From Chenopodium formosanum (Eukaryota; Streptophyta; Magnoliopsida; Caryophyllales; Amaranthaceae), in the NCBI GenBank assembly GCA_024500155.1, contig CM044869.1:53585898-53649897 (forward strand): a stretch of 64,000 nt of DNA, written 5' to 3'. The first letter of the stretch is position 1, and the number at the start of each line of letters is the position of its first letter. The notes beneath the pieces are model-generated. The model was not told the origin of the DNA. It worked only from the letters and a program-made list of their open reading frames with translations, and ran no database searches. The translations under genes were made by a program, and so were the position numbers. This document shows positions 24,604-38,400 of the stretch, piece after piece.

Positions 24604-25695
24604 CATTACTACAAAAAAACCCCTAATAAGTTGGAGTTTTAGAGTCACCTGTACATAAGGTGCGACTTATAAACCTATCGAGTCGCCTCATACTTATTAG
24701 GCGACTTGTTAAGTTGGGGTTAAAATCAACAAAGCACCTAACGAGTCGCCTAATATATATGAGGCGACTTGATAGGTTAACAAGTCGCCCCATATATGCA
24801 TACGACTCAATAACCCGACTTATTTGGTGGTTTATATTAGATTTTCAAAGTCACTTTGTACATAAGGTGCGATTCAAAAACCTTTCGAGTCACCTTATAC
24901 ACATTAGGAGACTCAATAGGTGAGTTTTGTTAGGTATGACTCTCACCTAATGAGTTGCCTAATATATATAAGGCGACTTGATAGGTTAATGAGTCGCACC
25001 CTATATACAGGTAACATTGAAAATCTAATTTAAGCCACCGAATAAGTCGGGTTATATAGTCACATGCATATAAGGTGTGACTTGTAAACCTATCAGTCAC
25101 CTCATGTATATTAGGTGACTCGTTGGTGCTTTGTTGATTTTTTTCCCAACTTAACAAGTCGCCTAATAAGAATGAGGCGACCCAAAATGTTTACAAGTCG
25201 CACCTTATATACTGGCGAGTCTAAAAGTCCGACTTGTTAGGTGCTTTATTATATAATAACTACCTAATAAGTCACCTAATACGTAAGACGTGACTCGATA
25301 AAGTTATTCTTACAATATGTTTAAAATAGTTACAATATCATATATAAATATAAAGAAACTTAGGCATAATGGCAAGAAGTTCAACCTTCCAAGCAAAGAA
25401 CCAGAGATCAATCATGCTAAGTAGCATAAACATTGACATTATAAGAGGTAATAAAAATAGTTGGAAAAATATATTGATTTTTTACATGTCGCCTCTTGCA
25501 ACTCAAGCGACACAATAGATTAACTTATGGAGTCGCCTCTTTCAATACAAGCGACACAATAGCTTAACATATGGAGTTGCCTAATAACTAATAGGCAACT
25601 CCTAAAGTTGGAAGCTATCGTGGCTGTGGAATCGCCTTTAAGACGATTCGTTAGGTCATTTACAGGCGACTCGATAGGGGTTTTTTGTAGTAATG
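24604..25695. mobile_element. TIR element composed of palindromic AGGCGACT/AGTCGCCT repeats
   Basis: The termini CATTACTACAAAAAA(A)CCCCTA are inverted at the two ends, flanked by ATA on each side. The interior has many alternating copies of (A)GGCGACTTG and (C)AAGTCGCC(T), spaced by AT-rich linkers such as CCTAATATATAT. Longer modules recur, including TTAACAAGTCGCC and GGTGCTTTGTTGATT (inverted between about 24722-24742 and 25122-25141). The ACTACAAAAAA ends are CACTA-like but not canonical. Frames at 24660-24923 and 24930-25157 are repeat artefacts. Confidence 0.7.
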
Positions 25696-25784
25696 ATATA
25701 ATGGTTGAAATTGTACATTCGCAAACGTGACTAAAGATTGAAATGTCTCAACTAAAAAAAATGGAGGAATTAGTAAAATGTGGG

Positions 25785-26059
25785 TACTCCCTTTGTTTTT
25801 TTAAATAAGAGCTTCATTTTAACTAATACATATGTCAACGTGTTAATATGACTAATAATAGTATCTTTAACTAACAATAAGTACATATTGGAGTATAAAA
25901 ATTTGATATTTGGAATATATACATTAAAACGAATCTAATAGTACGTTACAAACCTGACTATATTCAATCTTATCTATAAAGCATAAACATTGTTCAAAGT
26001 AGTATACATAAATAGTGTAAAAGTTAGAATGAATTACTTATCAAAAAACGGAGGGAATA
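25785..26059. mobile_element. Stowaway-like MITE
   Basis: Ends TACTCCCTTTGTTTTTT and AAAAAACGGAGGGAATA are inverted with TA flanks. The 275-bp interior is AT-rich. Confidence 0.65.
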
Positions 26060-26129
26060 TCAAACTAGTGAAATATGCCTAATAAAAATTATGAAACACT
26101 AAATTTGTCCCAAATTCTTGGCTACATTC

Positions 26130-26600
26130 TAATGCAGCCAAGATAGCTACATCAAGTTAAAACGCAGCCTCTACTGAATGAAACACAAGCTCCATCTTCT
26201 TCTTCAAATTTCCTTTTTTTATTATTCTCTTTCTTCACTTTCATAGTAATCATTTTGAGCTCAATTTTCTCTCTCCTCTCTCTCATCCTCCATTCGAAAT
26301 TTTCTCTCTCCTCTTTCTTCTCTTTCATTTGACATTTTCTCTCTTCTCTGTTATTTGCATCACTATGGATTTGGTTGTTAAACCTAATAAGATTATTAAT
26401 GAAGGTTAGTTTTTGTGTTTTTTATATATTGGTTTTAATTAAGTTAGACTTTGGATGAGTTTATAATTGTTTTTGAATCTATAATTTGATGAATTTCATT
26501 TGTCTCTTCTTAAATTGGTTTTCGATTTTATAATGTTAATTCATAGGTATGATTTTGATGTGGGTAGTAATTGAATTGCTTAATTTGTACTCATTTTCTT

Positions 26601-26650
<50 letters not shown>

Positions 26651-27850
26651 ATTTGTTGGTAGTCTTTAGATTTCCAATCATGTTACAAATCAATAATTAT
26701 TTTCTCTTTGATGAATCAAGATTAATTTGACTATATTTATCGTAGTAATTTAAAAATGAACATCTAGTACAAACTGAACAATTAGTACACTGAAAATGAA
26801 CATTTAGTACATAAAAAATGAACATATATTTCAACAATTTATTATATCTTTATTATTCGTTAATAATTATATACAACGAATTTGAACCTATATGAAAATC
26901 ATGTTCATTTTTAATATCCTAAAATTGTGCATAACTTTTTGTTACATGTTCATTTTTTAATACTAAATGTTCATTTATTTTAAATTGTTCATATATTTTT
27001 ATGAAATGTTCATTTTTATTAGGTTGAAAGTGAAAAATAATATGTTGAAAGTTAAATTATCTGAAAATTTAGTGTTGAAAATCTGAACCATTTATTGTGA
27101 ATATATATGTTTCGTTATTTATTACGAACATATCTGTTATTGATTATGAACACATATGACATCTAGAGTGATAATTATTTATATTTTTAGCTACTGTATT
27201 GATGATTATATATTATGAACACTCTTAATAATTATCATGAACATATGTTGTGATTATTATGAACATATGTTGTGATGATTATGATAATTCTGATTATTTG
27301 TTATTATTTGTTATATTTTAGTGAGTACAGATTAATTGTATTTGTGGAAGACAAAGACTCTGAATTAGTGAAGAAACAAGTAAGAAGTGATGAACTAGTA
27401 TATGATATGTACAATGAATTTGCTTTTAAGTTGGAGAATTTCCGAAGTATATGATCCCAATTTTATGGTTGTATGATAAAGGTTCATTTCTAATATACTA
27501 AATGTTCATTCAAAATGTTCATATTTTTACATGTTCATTTTTTATTACTGAATATTCTTTTTTTTTTTTATTTTTTTTTATGTGTTCATTTTTCTAACTA
27601 AATGTTCATTTTTAAGGTCGTGGTCTAGCAAATTTTGATTATATGATATGATGTTCATTTTCTTATAAAATGATCACTTTTTAGTATTAAATGTTCATTT
27701 TTTTACGTGTTCATTTTTTGTTATTAAATGTTCATTTTTTTTTCATGTTCATAATTTTTAACTAAATATTCATTTTATAGAGCGTGGTTTAGGCCGCGCG
27801 TTTTGGGCCTCCCCTTGTTGTAGCTATCTTAGCTGAGTGCAACTAAGACC
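26130..27850 (+). mobile_element. MULE-like element carrying gene-like and FAR1-like fragments
   Basis: Imperfect inverted ends share CAGC(C/T)AAGATAGCTACA (left near 26136, right near 27818). The left part imitates a gene start: a CT-rich leader with a (CT)n run at 26605-26644, and an ATG at 26365 followed by a short frame and a GT donor. The middle is filled with degenerate AAATGTTCATTTTT repeats (about 26755-27770). No full transposase is visible. Confidence 0.5.
27325..27454 (+). pseudogene. fragment resembling the FAR1/FHY3-type N-terminal domain
   Basis: The translation contains SDELVYDMYNEFAFKL, which resembles the start of the FAR1 DNA-binding domain (pattern ...EAYxFYNxYAxxxGFSIR), then diverges and stops. 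FAR1-related proteins descend from MULE transposases, and the fragment lies inside a MULE-like inverted-repeat element. The match is short and the downstream zinc-chelating residues are absent, so this is a remnant rather than a gene. Confidence 0.45.
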
Positions 27851-28721
27851 TATTGCTAAATTTGTTAACAATAATTGATTATTAGTTGATATCTTTGGTG
27901 GATCTCAAGCCCAATAAGTAACAAAAATCTAACTACCAACCCTCCTTGTGTCCTGTTGGCATCAATTATATGCTTGGTTGCACGAGGACAAGGGTTGGTA
28001 AGCAAGGGAAGGGATGTGAACAAAGTAACAAAAATTTAACTATACTCTGTATCTACTAATTCAAATGAATTTGGCCAGGTAGGTTTTCTTTTTATATGAA
28101 TAGATTTGGCGAGGTAATTGTCCCTAATTGATGGTAACCTTTAATGGGATGTCATTATTCACTCACTTATTTAGATATTATCTTTATCTATCTAAATTTT
28201 CTGACCAACTTTTATGAGAATACAAAATCTTTAATATTGAAACTCATAGTGAAATCTTTTTATGAATAGTAAATTCTCTCTCAATTTTTTATTTTATTTT
28301 ATTTTATTTTTCTTGATAAAATAGAATTCAGTCTTAAAAAAAGACTCCCTTAACCTTAGTTGAAACCCACATTTCTTTGTTTTATTGTTGCACCTATTTA
28401 TATGGTTCCAATTGTGAATTGTCCAACGTAAATGGTTGCAATGTGTGGATGAGACAAGAAAACTATATCCATATTACTTTAGTCACCCATTGATCGCCAA
28501 TGGTAAATACGATTCTAATTCCAAATCCTATTACTAATGAGTTACTTTAGTACCATAGCGCCGAACACTCGAACCTAGACTAATACAATAATACTTAAAC
28601 CTGTTCCAATTGGGAAGTATCGTATACTTTGCATTACAAAATATCTCTCCTTATCCACTTATTATTATCAACATCATCATAATAGATGTCATGCCTAAAA
28701 TTGTGTTCTTTGTATTAATAA
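27851..28721. other. intergenic AT-rich DNA
   Basis: No gene or well-formed repeat was seen. Confidence 0.4.
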
Positions 28722-29069
28722 TACTCCCTCCGTTTCATAATGTTAGTCCCATATATTATTTTAGGCGTTTCAAAATGATCTACCTATATTAAATCTATTC
28801 ATTAGTGGATTGATGACATGACAGTAATTAAATATTCTGATTGGTCATCAATCCCATTAGTGGATTGCTGACATGGCATTTGATTGATATTCCTCACGTT
28901 AAACAAGCATTGTAATTGATGCTTTCTAAAGAAAAAAATCAGAACATTTAATAAGATAGAACTAATTAAGCAATTTTTATACTAAAATGTATGATTCCAA
29001 ATATTATTCATTCTCTTATTTTTTGTGATTGATTCTATATGGGACCAATAAAGTGAAACGGAGGGAGTA
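28722..29069. mobile_element. Stowaway-like MITE
   Basis: The left end TACTCCCTCCGTTTCATAAT and the right end AAGTGAAACGGAGGGAGTA are inverted with the TA target. The 348-bp element lies about 390 bp upstream of the 2H phosphoesterase-like start codon and may form part of its promoter region. Confidence 0.8.
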
Positions 29070-29097
29070 TGTTTTTTCTATCAATGAAGTTAAATAC

Positions 29098-29129
<32 letters not shown>

Positions 29130-29457
29130 GACGGGAAATACTGATCTTAAATATTGCGTTAATCAACTAAATTATCGAACATATGGACATACCACATACA
29201 CGAATTTGAACCCAAAATTACCCGACGGGCACGTCACGAATAGATTATGGACCAAACAAAGAAAAACTTGAACGTCTTGAAAGTTGAATGTTAAAAGTCG
29301 AAACAAACATTCTCACAACTTGAGCAATTGAGTGAGAAACCCACTGTAGGAAGACTAAGAACAGAATAGCTAAATAACCCATGTCCACAAATTCAAAGAA
29401 GAAGAAAAACCGAAATTTATGCACTTCAATGATCTTGGCTAGCGCCTATATTGTGTA

Positions 29458-32400
29458 ATGGCAAGGTCTAGTAATTGTTACATGCTCCCAAAACGCGTCA
29501 TTTTGATCTGGGTTCTCTGTATTTTCCTCTTCTTTTGTGCATTCAAGATGATCCTCAAGAATCCCTCACTTCATACTTCTACATCATCATTATCTTCTTC
29601 TTCTTCAGGTATAATGTTTATAATTATTTTCATTTTTATGTATAAAATAGGATTATATCTCATAGTTTTTGATCTGGGGTAGTTTGATTTTGTGATCATC
29701 GGCGTTATATATGGAATTGGGAAGATGGGTGTGAATTTATGGTGATTTTGATTTCTGGGTTTTGCATTTCTTTTGGCGGTATGCAATTGATGATGGTGAG
29801 TGGTTATGTTTTGGAAATTTGTGAGATTGTTATGTGAAATTCGATTCATAGGTGATGCTATTATGAACTGGGTTTCCGTAATTATGGTGCTAAGGTTGCA
29901 TTTAACTCAAACTTTTGCCGAGATGGTGAGCAGGGGCGGAGCTAGTCGGTGAGGCGTGGATGTAACCTTGTTGAATTGCAAGAGTACAATGAACTAGGAA
30001 AAAGATTGTTAGTTATAACTTTGGTGCTAAGGTTGCATTTAACTCAAACTTTTCTTTAATGAGTTGTACTACCTCCGATTTTTATTAGTTGCAACTTTGG
30101 GGTATTATTTGTGAGATATAAAATATTTCCAAAGTTGCAACTAAAAAAAATCGGAGGTAGTAATTGTAATTAGGAAAAAGATTGTTACTATATTAGTTAG
30201 GAAAGAAATCCAGGTGGACTACCTAGAAATGATGATTTTGAGACAATTATAATGAGATCAAAGAGTACAATGAAACTACACTCATGGAAATAAGTTAGGT
30301 AGTTGGATTTTCGTGTTTTCATGAACCTTGCAGGACTAAGAAAATGGGCAGCCTATAAAGGCTGATGAATTGGTATGTGGTGGTGTTCCTATTTGAACTA
30401 ACAACCATGTGTAGAGTTTCGGGAACTTGGGGGAGACTCAAGAATTAGCAATTATGTTGCACAATCACAAGGTTATATAATTTTTGAGATACACCATGTA
30501 ATGTATCAGTTATATTTGGTATGCTTAATAGAAGAGAAAGTATATTGGTGAACCTTTTTATTTAACACTTCTTTTAAATTAATTCCAAAATTTGTACGGT
30601 TTTATATTGCATTTGAGGTGGAAGATTTGGATCCGAAAATGAATGTCATGCCGGTGTCTTTTGAAGCCACGAGCCTAAGGGATTGACTCAATATACTTAA
30701 TTTGCCACTTCTAACTTTGAAATCTGCTGAGATGGCTTTGTTCTCTTCTCCTTTGTTGCAATAAGGTTTTAGTCAAAAAGTTTTAAAAATATGGTCTAGT
30801 TTTGTCCGGTCTGAAATTTTGTCTAATCTAAATTTTTTTGTCTGATTTGAATCTTGGGTGATTAGTTTAAGGTAAAGCGTCTGGCCTGGTCTGTTTTTAT
30901 CTTCCACATAAGTTCCTGAAATAAGGTGAAGGGAAGTATGCCGTGTGTTACGGCCATCTTTTAGTATACTAGAGCAATCTCATCATCTTAGCTCCACTAA
31001 GTAAATTTCCGCTTTGCCCAAAGTTTCCTTCATCTTATACTTTGTGATGGTGTTCATGCCCCAATTGCCCATCTATTTACAGTGTCACCGTGCTTCTTTA
31101 AGGATGCATGTTTGGTACTTGATTAATTCTAGGAATATAATGTTGACTGACTAGATATCATGCGTGGAAGTGTTTACAGTTGTAGTGTTTATGATTTGGA
31201 GCTTAAGCTAAACATAAGAACCTAATTACCATAAACTAGATATAAATTAGGTAGTAGAATTATGATAAGGAATCAAACACATACTTTCTAGATACACCCC
31301 AAAACTACCAATATTTTATCCACAATAGTTGTCCTTTGAATTCTTAGAGTAAGGAGCGTTTCTCCTTTGTCGTCCTTCTTAGTTGCAATTGTACTCGAAG
31401 GATTGATAAGTACTCGGTTGGAACTGTGATGAGACTAGGAGTGGACTAATTTGAATAAGGAGTTAAAGTGGAGCATCAATGCTGTCCTACTAGCATAAAT
31501 TAGCTGAAGCTGTCCATAGGGACGACATTGATCTAGCTTGTCTCTCCAATTTCCCAACTTTTCTTCACTTGGTAATTGCCTAATTGGTATAGCTTTGGGG
31601 GTTGGTTGAACTGCTTTAGTCACCTTATTGTGTGAGTTCCAATCCCGATTTTATTACGTTAGTCATGTTACAAGGTTGTAAGATGTGCCCATATCCACAA
31701 TGGCACAGGCCATACCGCCATAAGTAGACAAACATAAATTTTGAGTGCTCATCATTATCTTCACCAGGTCAACTTCTGATTCTAATTTTCAAATTTTGTG
31801 TACACAACTAATCCTCTCTTAGACAAACATTATGACCATAAGAGCATGCCAATGGAATTTTGTTTACACTTTTAAGGACTATAGAGCTGTTTTAATTACT
31901 TTTTCATTCATCAATACATACAACTTTGTAGCTTTTTGCACTATTTATCTATCTACTAACCTTGACCACATTTTATTATGGATATGTAAAAATAAGTGTC
32001 AATATTTTGATTATTGGTTTAAACTTAATGTATATTTTCAAAATAACACCTTATTCTAAAAAATTTCTTAATACTCCCTAGGTGTGTGTATGTGTGTGTA
32101 TGTGTGTGTGTGTGTGTGTTTTTTTTTTATAAAAAAAATAAATAAATAAAATGACACACTTTTCTAAAGCAACCGTTTTTTGTAAGTGACACTATCAAAA
32201 ATTGGAAATTTTCTACTTATATTTTTAATCATATCTTTCTTCTCTTTGGTCTCTACATGTTTAATTTTTTTTTCTCTCCTCCTGATCCCTACTACGTTCT
32301 TTATCATTGTTTCCCCTAATATCTTTTAGTTTTGAATAAACTTTTTATCCACTATCATTTTCTCACAATATCTAACTCTCCAACAATACTCATATACATA

Positions 32401-35400
32401 ATATTATAACCAACCTACATAAAGCTCCTATACATATGTTTAGGGATCAGGGATGAAAATCCATTGTCCAAAGTCAACAGATATTTCTAGATGTGATGCT
32501 TTTATAGGGTCATAGGGATTTTGGGAATGAAGGAGTCTAATCATGGATGGGACATTTGCTATTTATGCTTATTTTGAGAGTGGTACTAACACTGGTTCTT
32601 GTTTATAGGTATTCCAATTTCAAACATGGAGAAGAGAGCGAGATTATATGAGAAAATGGCAAGGAATTTGGATGAAAATGGGCCAGCTTTCCTTAAAAAT
32701 GGAGAAACTTCCCAGTCATTGTCAATTTCTGATTTGTTTAGTGTAAAAGATGGTGCTGTAATACCTAATCCCAAGGTGAAATATTTAGGATGTTGTGCCG
32801 TTCTTATTAATAGGAAAGGATCTTTGAGCTCTTCCTTTCTTGGCATGCATACCATTGACTTAATGCTGTTTGCAGGCAGCTAATCCCCCTGTACGAGCAA
32901 ACGTTTTATATTTGAGTACTGAATATTCAATTCCCATATCGTAAGTTAATTTCACTGTGCAGTGTTTTCTTTCTCTTTTCAAACTGTGATGTCCATATTA
33001 GTTATTCCGGCTTTACCTTTTGCAGAGATGCTGTAAAACTGGTGTTTTCACCTTACTTTGACAAAGGTAACAATTCTGTCTTTTGCTGTATTTGACATCT
33101 GTTTATTTGAAACTTGAAGTTATCAAAAATGCAGTTTGAACAAATCATATCTACTGTAATTGAGTAGTTCAATTATTGAGTAGAACTTAGGCAGCTTTTA
33201 TTCTGTAAACATTAATTGCCCTTTTCTGATGTACTTCTTAATGTGCATATTGTTTGGTAACTTTGGTTCATACAGGCTTGAACATTCAACCTTTTGCTTT
33301 TTTGTCTTACGATGTATACATTATAGAGTACACCTGACAGTCCGACTCTTTCTTGTTTGTTTCTATATATTGTTCCGTGTTCCTCATTTATTCTTTGAAT
33401 AGCAATCTGGTTTCAGAATTCAAGCTTGTACCACTTTAGCATGTTCCACGCGTCGCATCATATTCAACCTGTTCCTGCTACTCATGATGAAGTAAGGCTT
33501 TATTAATCATTTTTTAAATTCTGTTTATTCTCTGCAGTTACTTGTAACTTGTAGCTTTTCTCGGCAAGTAACACTGTATCTATACATTAGGTTGAAGCCG
33601 AAGCAAATGCAGTTAAAAATGTTGCTGAATCGCTTTGCCCATTGAAAATCGTTCTAGATCGGGTGGTTTTGACTTCAAATGGTGTTCTTCTCGGGTGCTG
33701 GCAGGTGCCGTTAATAACTCTTCCGACTTTCTGGAAATACATGGATAATATATGAAATTTGTGCTTCCCTTTATGGTGCTTGTTTCATGAAGTTTTTGTT
33801 GAACCACCTTTTTTCTCAATTTATGGAACTTTAATGCGGAACTAGAAGAAGTTTCTAAATCTTGAAGGGTTGGAAGTGTTTCATTTTAGTTTCAACCGCA
33901 CACGTTGTAGACCACAAAGCTTGCTAAGAACTTGAGAAACTTTTTGTCCATGAATGGGAAACAATGTCATGAAATTGACTTTTGTGATGAGTAGTGGTTG
34001 TTTTTGCTTGAGTAAATGCTTTCATAGTTCTTTTGTAATGAACTGTCTTAAGGGAAGGGTATTATGGGTTGTTTAGTTTGTTAATAATGATCAAATGTAG
34101 TACATGAGAAGGGTAAATAGGCAATGCAGTAAGAGATGCCACCTGTGCACATGAGACAAAAGAACTCAATCTAGAATCATCCTATGGAGAGGGGGAATGT
34201 AAGTATAAAAAGGGAAGAGGGATAATGAAAAGGTTGGCAGAAATTTGTATTGAGGGAAACCTTAGAGAATCATCGCCTAAAGCCATTGTTGGAGAGTTGT
34301 GAGCTAAACTCACTATTGGAGATTAATAGCCTTAAGCTATTAACCTATCTTTTGTAATCCTTCCATCATTATCGATCAATCTTAAAGCTTTCATCTTTAT
34401 TTTTGCATTATTAAATCAGAATATTAAGCCAGAAAATTAGTTCATTACATCTTTTACCATCCAACAGCAATTGTCTGCTGGCCATAGAAATTCAGTACCA
34501 TGATATTAAACCTAGAATAAGTGTCATGCGATTAGTGCTTCTCTTAATGTTTTGTAATCCAAAATCTGTTATTGCTGTTATGTTCTGTTATTCAGCTGAC
34601 TTCTGTGCATGGGCTGCAATTTCCGAGATTGTTGCTGAAATTAAATATTTAAGAGTTTTTTGGGAAATGACTAGTAAGCCACTTGACAGTTCAGATGATG
34701 TTGGAATTGCTTAATTGTCTTAGAACACTCTGATTATAATTGTGGCCATATACACAATTTAAGACCTTGAATCCCTTTGCGCTTTGCCTGTTTCTAGTTC
34801 TAGTCTTACTAGTTACTAGTTACTACTAATAAGCTTAGTGATTCTAGCAAACTAAAAACAATTTTAAGAGAAAAGATGATAGATCCCTGGCATTGTGGAT
34901 ACCAGCCTCCGATGTATGTTGTCTGTATGAGGATTTTGATAAATCTTATTCTTAACATCAATAACTCCTTTTTGTATAGGTAACTTCTGGTACTGATCCC
35001 ACTACTGTACGCGCTAAGCTGAGGACAGCCCTTCCACATGCACCGGAAAAGCAGCTTGTAAGAGAATTCCAAAACATTACATATTTACATATACAGGCAA
35101 TACAACTATGATAATATTTTCAAATTTTATGTGTTATTTTTGGCCTTGGATATATGAAGATGTTTCTAAGCGCCCCACAGATTGGCTTTTGGTTCATGCA
35201 GTTTTTCATTTAATGATGAAAATCCACACAGGCCAATATTTTGCAAGTTTAAAGTACATTTTATGGTGTCCATCAGTTCATGGTATGGTAACTGAGAAAA
35301 AAAAATGATAGTGAGGAATAATAGCATCATGTATTCATGTGGTCGTCTCCTGTGAATGCCACACAGATGCATGATAATATGAATATGCAATCAACTCTAT

Positions 35401-38400
35401 GGCTCTACCAATAATTCTACCTCTCTTATATGGTTACCTTCAATAGTTATCCAATTATGGCTTGATGTTGTTATTCGGGTCATTTTCCATCTTCTTGTTC
35501 AATTTTGTCACTTACATGATGGAAGTCCAAGTGCTTGCTTCACAATTCACAATTCACAATTCATCAACTAAGCATGCATCTTGTCTAACTTGCTGCAGTA
35601 TGATGATGCTATACTTCATACTTCATTTGCAAGGCTATTGGGTCCTCCAAGAATTCTAGACAAGGTTAGTAACTTAGTATCAAGTGTTGCATGCTCACTC
35701 TCTTATTTTGGCGATTTTTTATTTATTTTTTTTCCAATTTAATTTGCTTTACTTTCTGCGAGAATATGCTTCTTCCATCCTGTTTAGCCTGAGTTTGGGG
35801 TTTGTTGCTGAAGCTGGTACTTTTCAAGGTTGAGGTGAAAGGAATGAAGGGGTGGGTAGGATGGAAATGTGAGTCTCTTGAACTGTTGCGTTTAATGTGT
35901 GTGCATGATGAGATCACCCCTTTTTTCCTTTAATACTTTCCACCAATTTCAGAAATTCAGATCCTTATTCGGTCTCTGCTGTGTACCCACCCACAAGCTA
36001 AGGAGAGTAACCGTTGTATTCCAAGTTACTTGGGTCAACTTTTTGAACTGGGTTTATCAGTGGGTAGCCAATAAAAGGAAAATCTGTGTATTCTGCTTCT
36101 AGCCTTCTAGTAAATTAGTAGCCTGTAGTTTTGAGTTCCAATTGCTTCTAAAATGTAAAAGCAAAATGTGGGTTACAGTGGTCCTCTAGGTTTCCAACAT
36201 AGCATGCAGGCACTTTTTTGAATGAGTGACTGCTGCGGAAAATGCTGAAGGAAAATTACTTAACTATTTATTTTTCTTTTTGTTTTTGGTGGTGGGATTA
36301 GATTGATTAAACTAGATCTAAATGCACATGAAGCTTACTTCACATTTCGAAAAAATACTCAAGAACTCCTATTATATTAGCATTGAATATATTGAAGAGT
36401 ACATATGTATAAATGTTATATTAGGTGGACACCAAACACCTCAAGAGTTGGCCTATATAATAGAGATATTATTCCACGTGATAAGTGATACTCCGTATCT
36501 TCTAACTTGCTAAGGAAGATTTATGAGCAAATATTAAAGTATCTCCACCTGTAAAAGGGTGTTTTTAATTCTGTATTTCTAATCTAGATCATTTTGTAAC
36601 AATTGTCACTTTCTAAAATAGCGAGGAGGCCGATGACATGGGTTAGGAATCCTTTTTAAGCTTAATCAACCTTCTCCATTTGCAGAACCTATATGTATTT
36701 CTTTACACTTAACCCAAATTTTGATGTGACTTTTATAGTGGCCAGATTACAATACTACAATGTGGTCCCTGATTCTTTAAAATTGAGCTCCATGCGATTC
36801 TGTGAAAATCTTCGTATTTTGAGCTTACTAGTGGTGTTAGTTATCTGAGTTTGACATACAAGAGGGATGCCTATACTGTCTAACTAACTTACTTCTAGAG
36901 TTACATAATTTGTTTTTTCCTTCATAGTTTTCTTGTGATAAAGTTAAAGGTTCAAGCTCTTATATCTAAGAAGCACTCCTATCATAGATCCAAGAAAAAA
37001 AATACCCAAGCGCAGAATCAGTTCTTATAAATGCAGGCCTTAGTTTCCTGAGAAAAGCGAGTCATGATATGAATTCAGTCCTGTGGTGAGGAGTTCATCC
37101 TTATTAAAAATTATTTGGTTAGCGAAGCTTGCATAGGATGCAAACAGGGGAAACAGCCACCCTTTAATAGTTTAATGCATCAGGTATAGGGGACAGGGAC
37201 GTTAGTAGTTGTCATTATACTGCAGTTATGCTTTGTTTGGATATAGTAAAGAAGGAAAGTCAGGATAGGGAAAGAAGGGGGAAGGAGAGGGAAGGGAAAG
37301 GTGGGTGCAATTTTCCTTCCAAATCTCTCCAATTTTGGAGGGATACTGCTTATTAAAGAGTAAGGGAAAATGGATCCCTCCCTTTCCTTCTCCCTATCCT
37401 TTACCTAAATAAGAGAAATTGCGCACCTCCCTTTCTCTTCCCTTCTTTTCTTTCTATCCAAACAAAGTGTTAGAGCTAGTTTGAGCAAAGAAATTGGAAA
37501 CCAGCTAGAGGAGGGAATCAGTTAGTGGAAAATTGCTGAGTTTTCCTTACTTCCGTTTAGTTTCAGTTTGTATTTGGGAGAGAATCAAGATTCTCCAAAC
37601 CTTGAATATTCTCTTAATATGTATTTTCTGTAATTTTCAGCCTTAATTGCACATGTTCATCTTCCTCTTCATTTTTTCTGCTCAAATTGCAGTTCATAAA
37701 CACCCACATATGTTTATGGCACAATGTACTGATAGATTCTCATGATTTTACATATTCATATTGGTCTTTCTGTGCATTTATTCCTTCATTTAATATTCCT
37801 TTTCTTGCCTTTTCTGAGTATTGTTTAAATGTCATGTGCAGGAGGCAGGTAAAACTTCAGAGAACATTCAATTGCTTCATAAGCTGGTGGCTCACCTCAA
37901 CAATCAAATTAGTGGGTTTCAGGTGAAGTGATCGTACTTCTTATTGTTAGGAATTTCTACGCATCTCTGTAGATCTGTAGCTAGTCTGTTAAAATTCAAA
38001 GCCGAAGGCAAAATTCACTAGAGCTCACTTCAATCCAAAATGATATTGACCAATAAAATAAGCGAGGGTAATAATCTTCTACGACTGAAAGTTGACATGG
38101 TCAGCCAGAGACCTGAATTTTGTTTAGTGCCACAGGATTGTCTTTGTAAGGTGCTTCCCACAAAAAATGATATTCTGTATCTAGGTATTAATCTGCAAAT
38201 GTCCCTTATGAAAAACCTTTCGAAACCTATCAGGTGGGACATTTGATTTTTCAATGAGATCGGTTTTAAAAGTTCTAAGAATCAGATTTGTTGTTTAAGC
38301 AATTTGAACTCAGTTTACCTGAAGTTACAAGGCCTTCGTATAAATTTCAAAATTTATCAAATTGACCTAGCATCACATAATACTTTTGTGCTTGATTGTT

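Noticed and set aside
26605..26644. CT run as evidence of an active promoter
   Set aside because: No matching gene follows; the run lies in a degraded transposon-like element.
35599..35664. Possible separate short gene
   Set aside because: It is exon 8 of the 2H phosphoesterase-like gene, carrying the second HTS motif.
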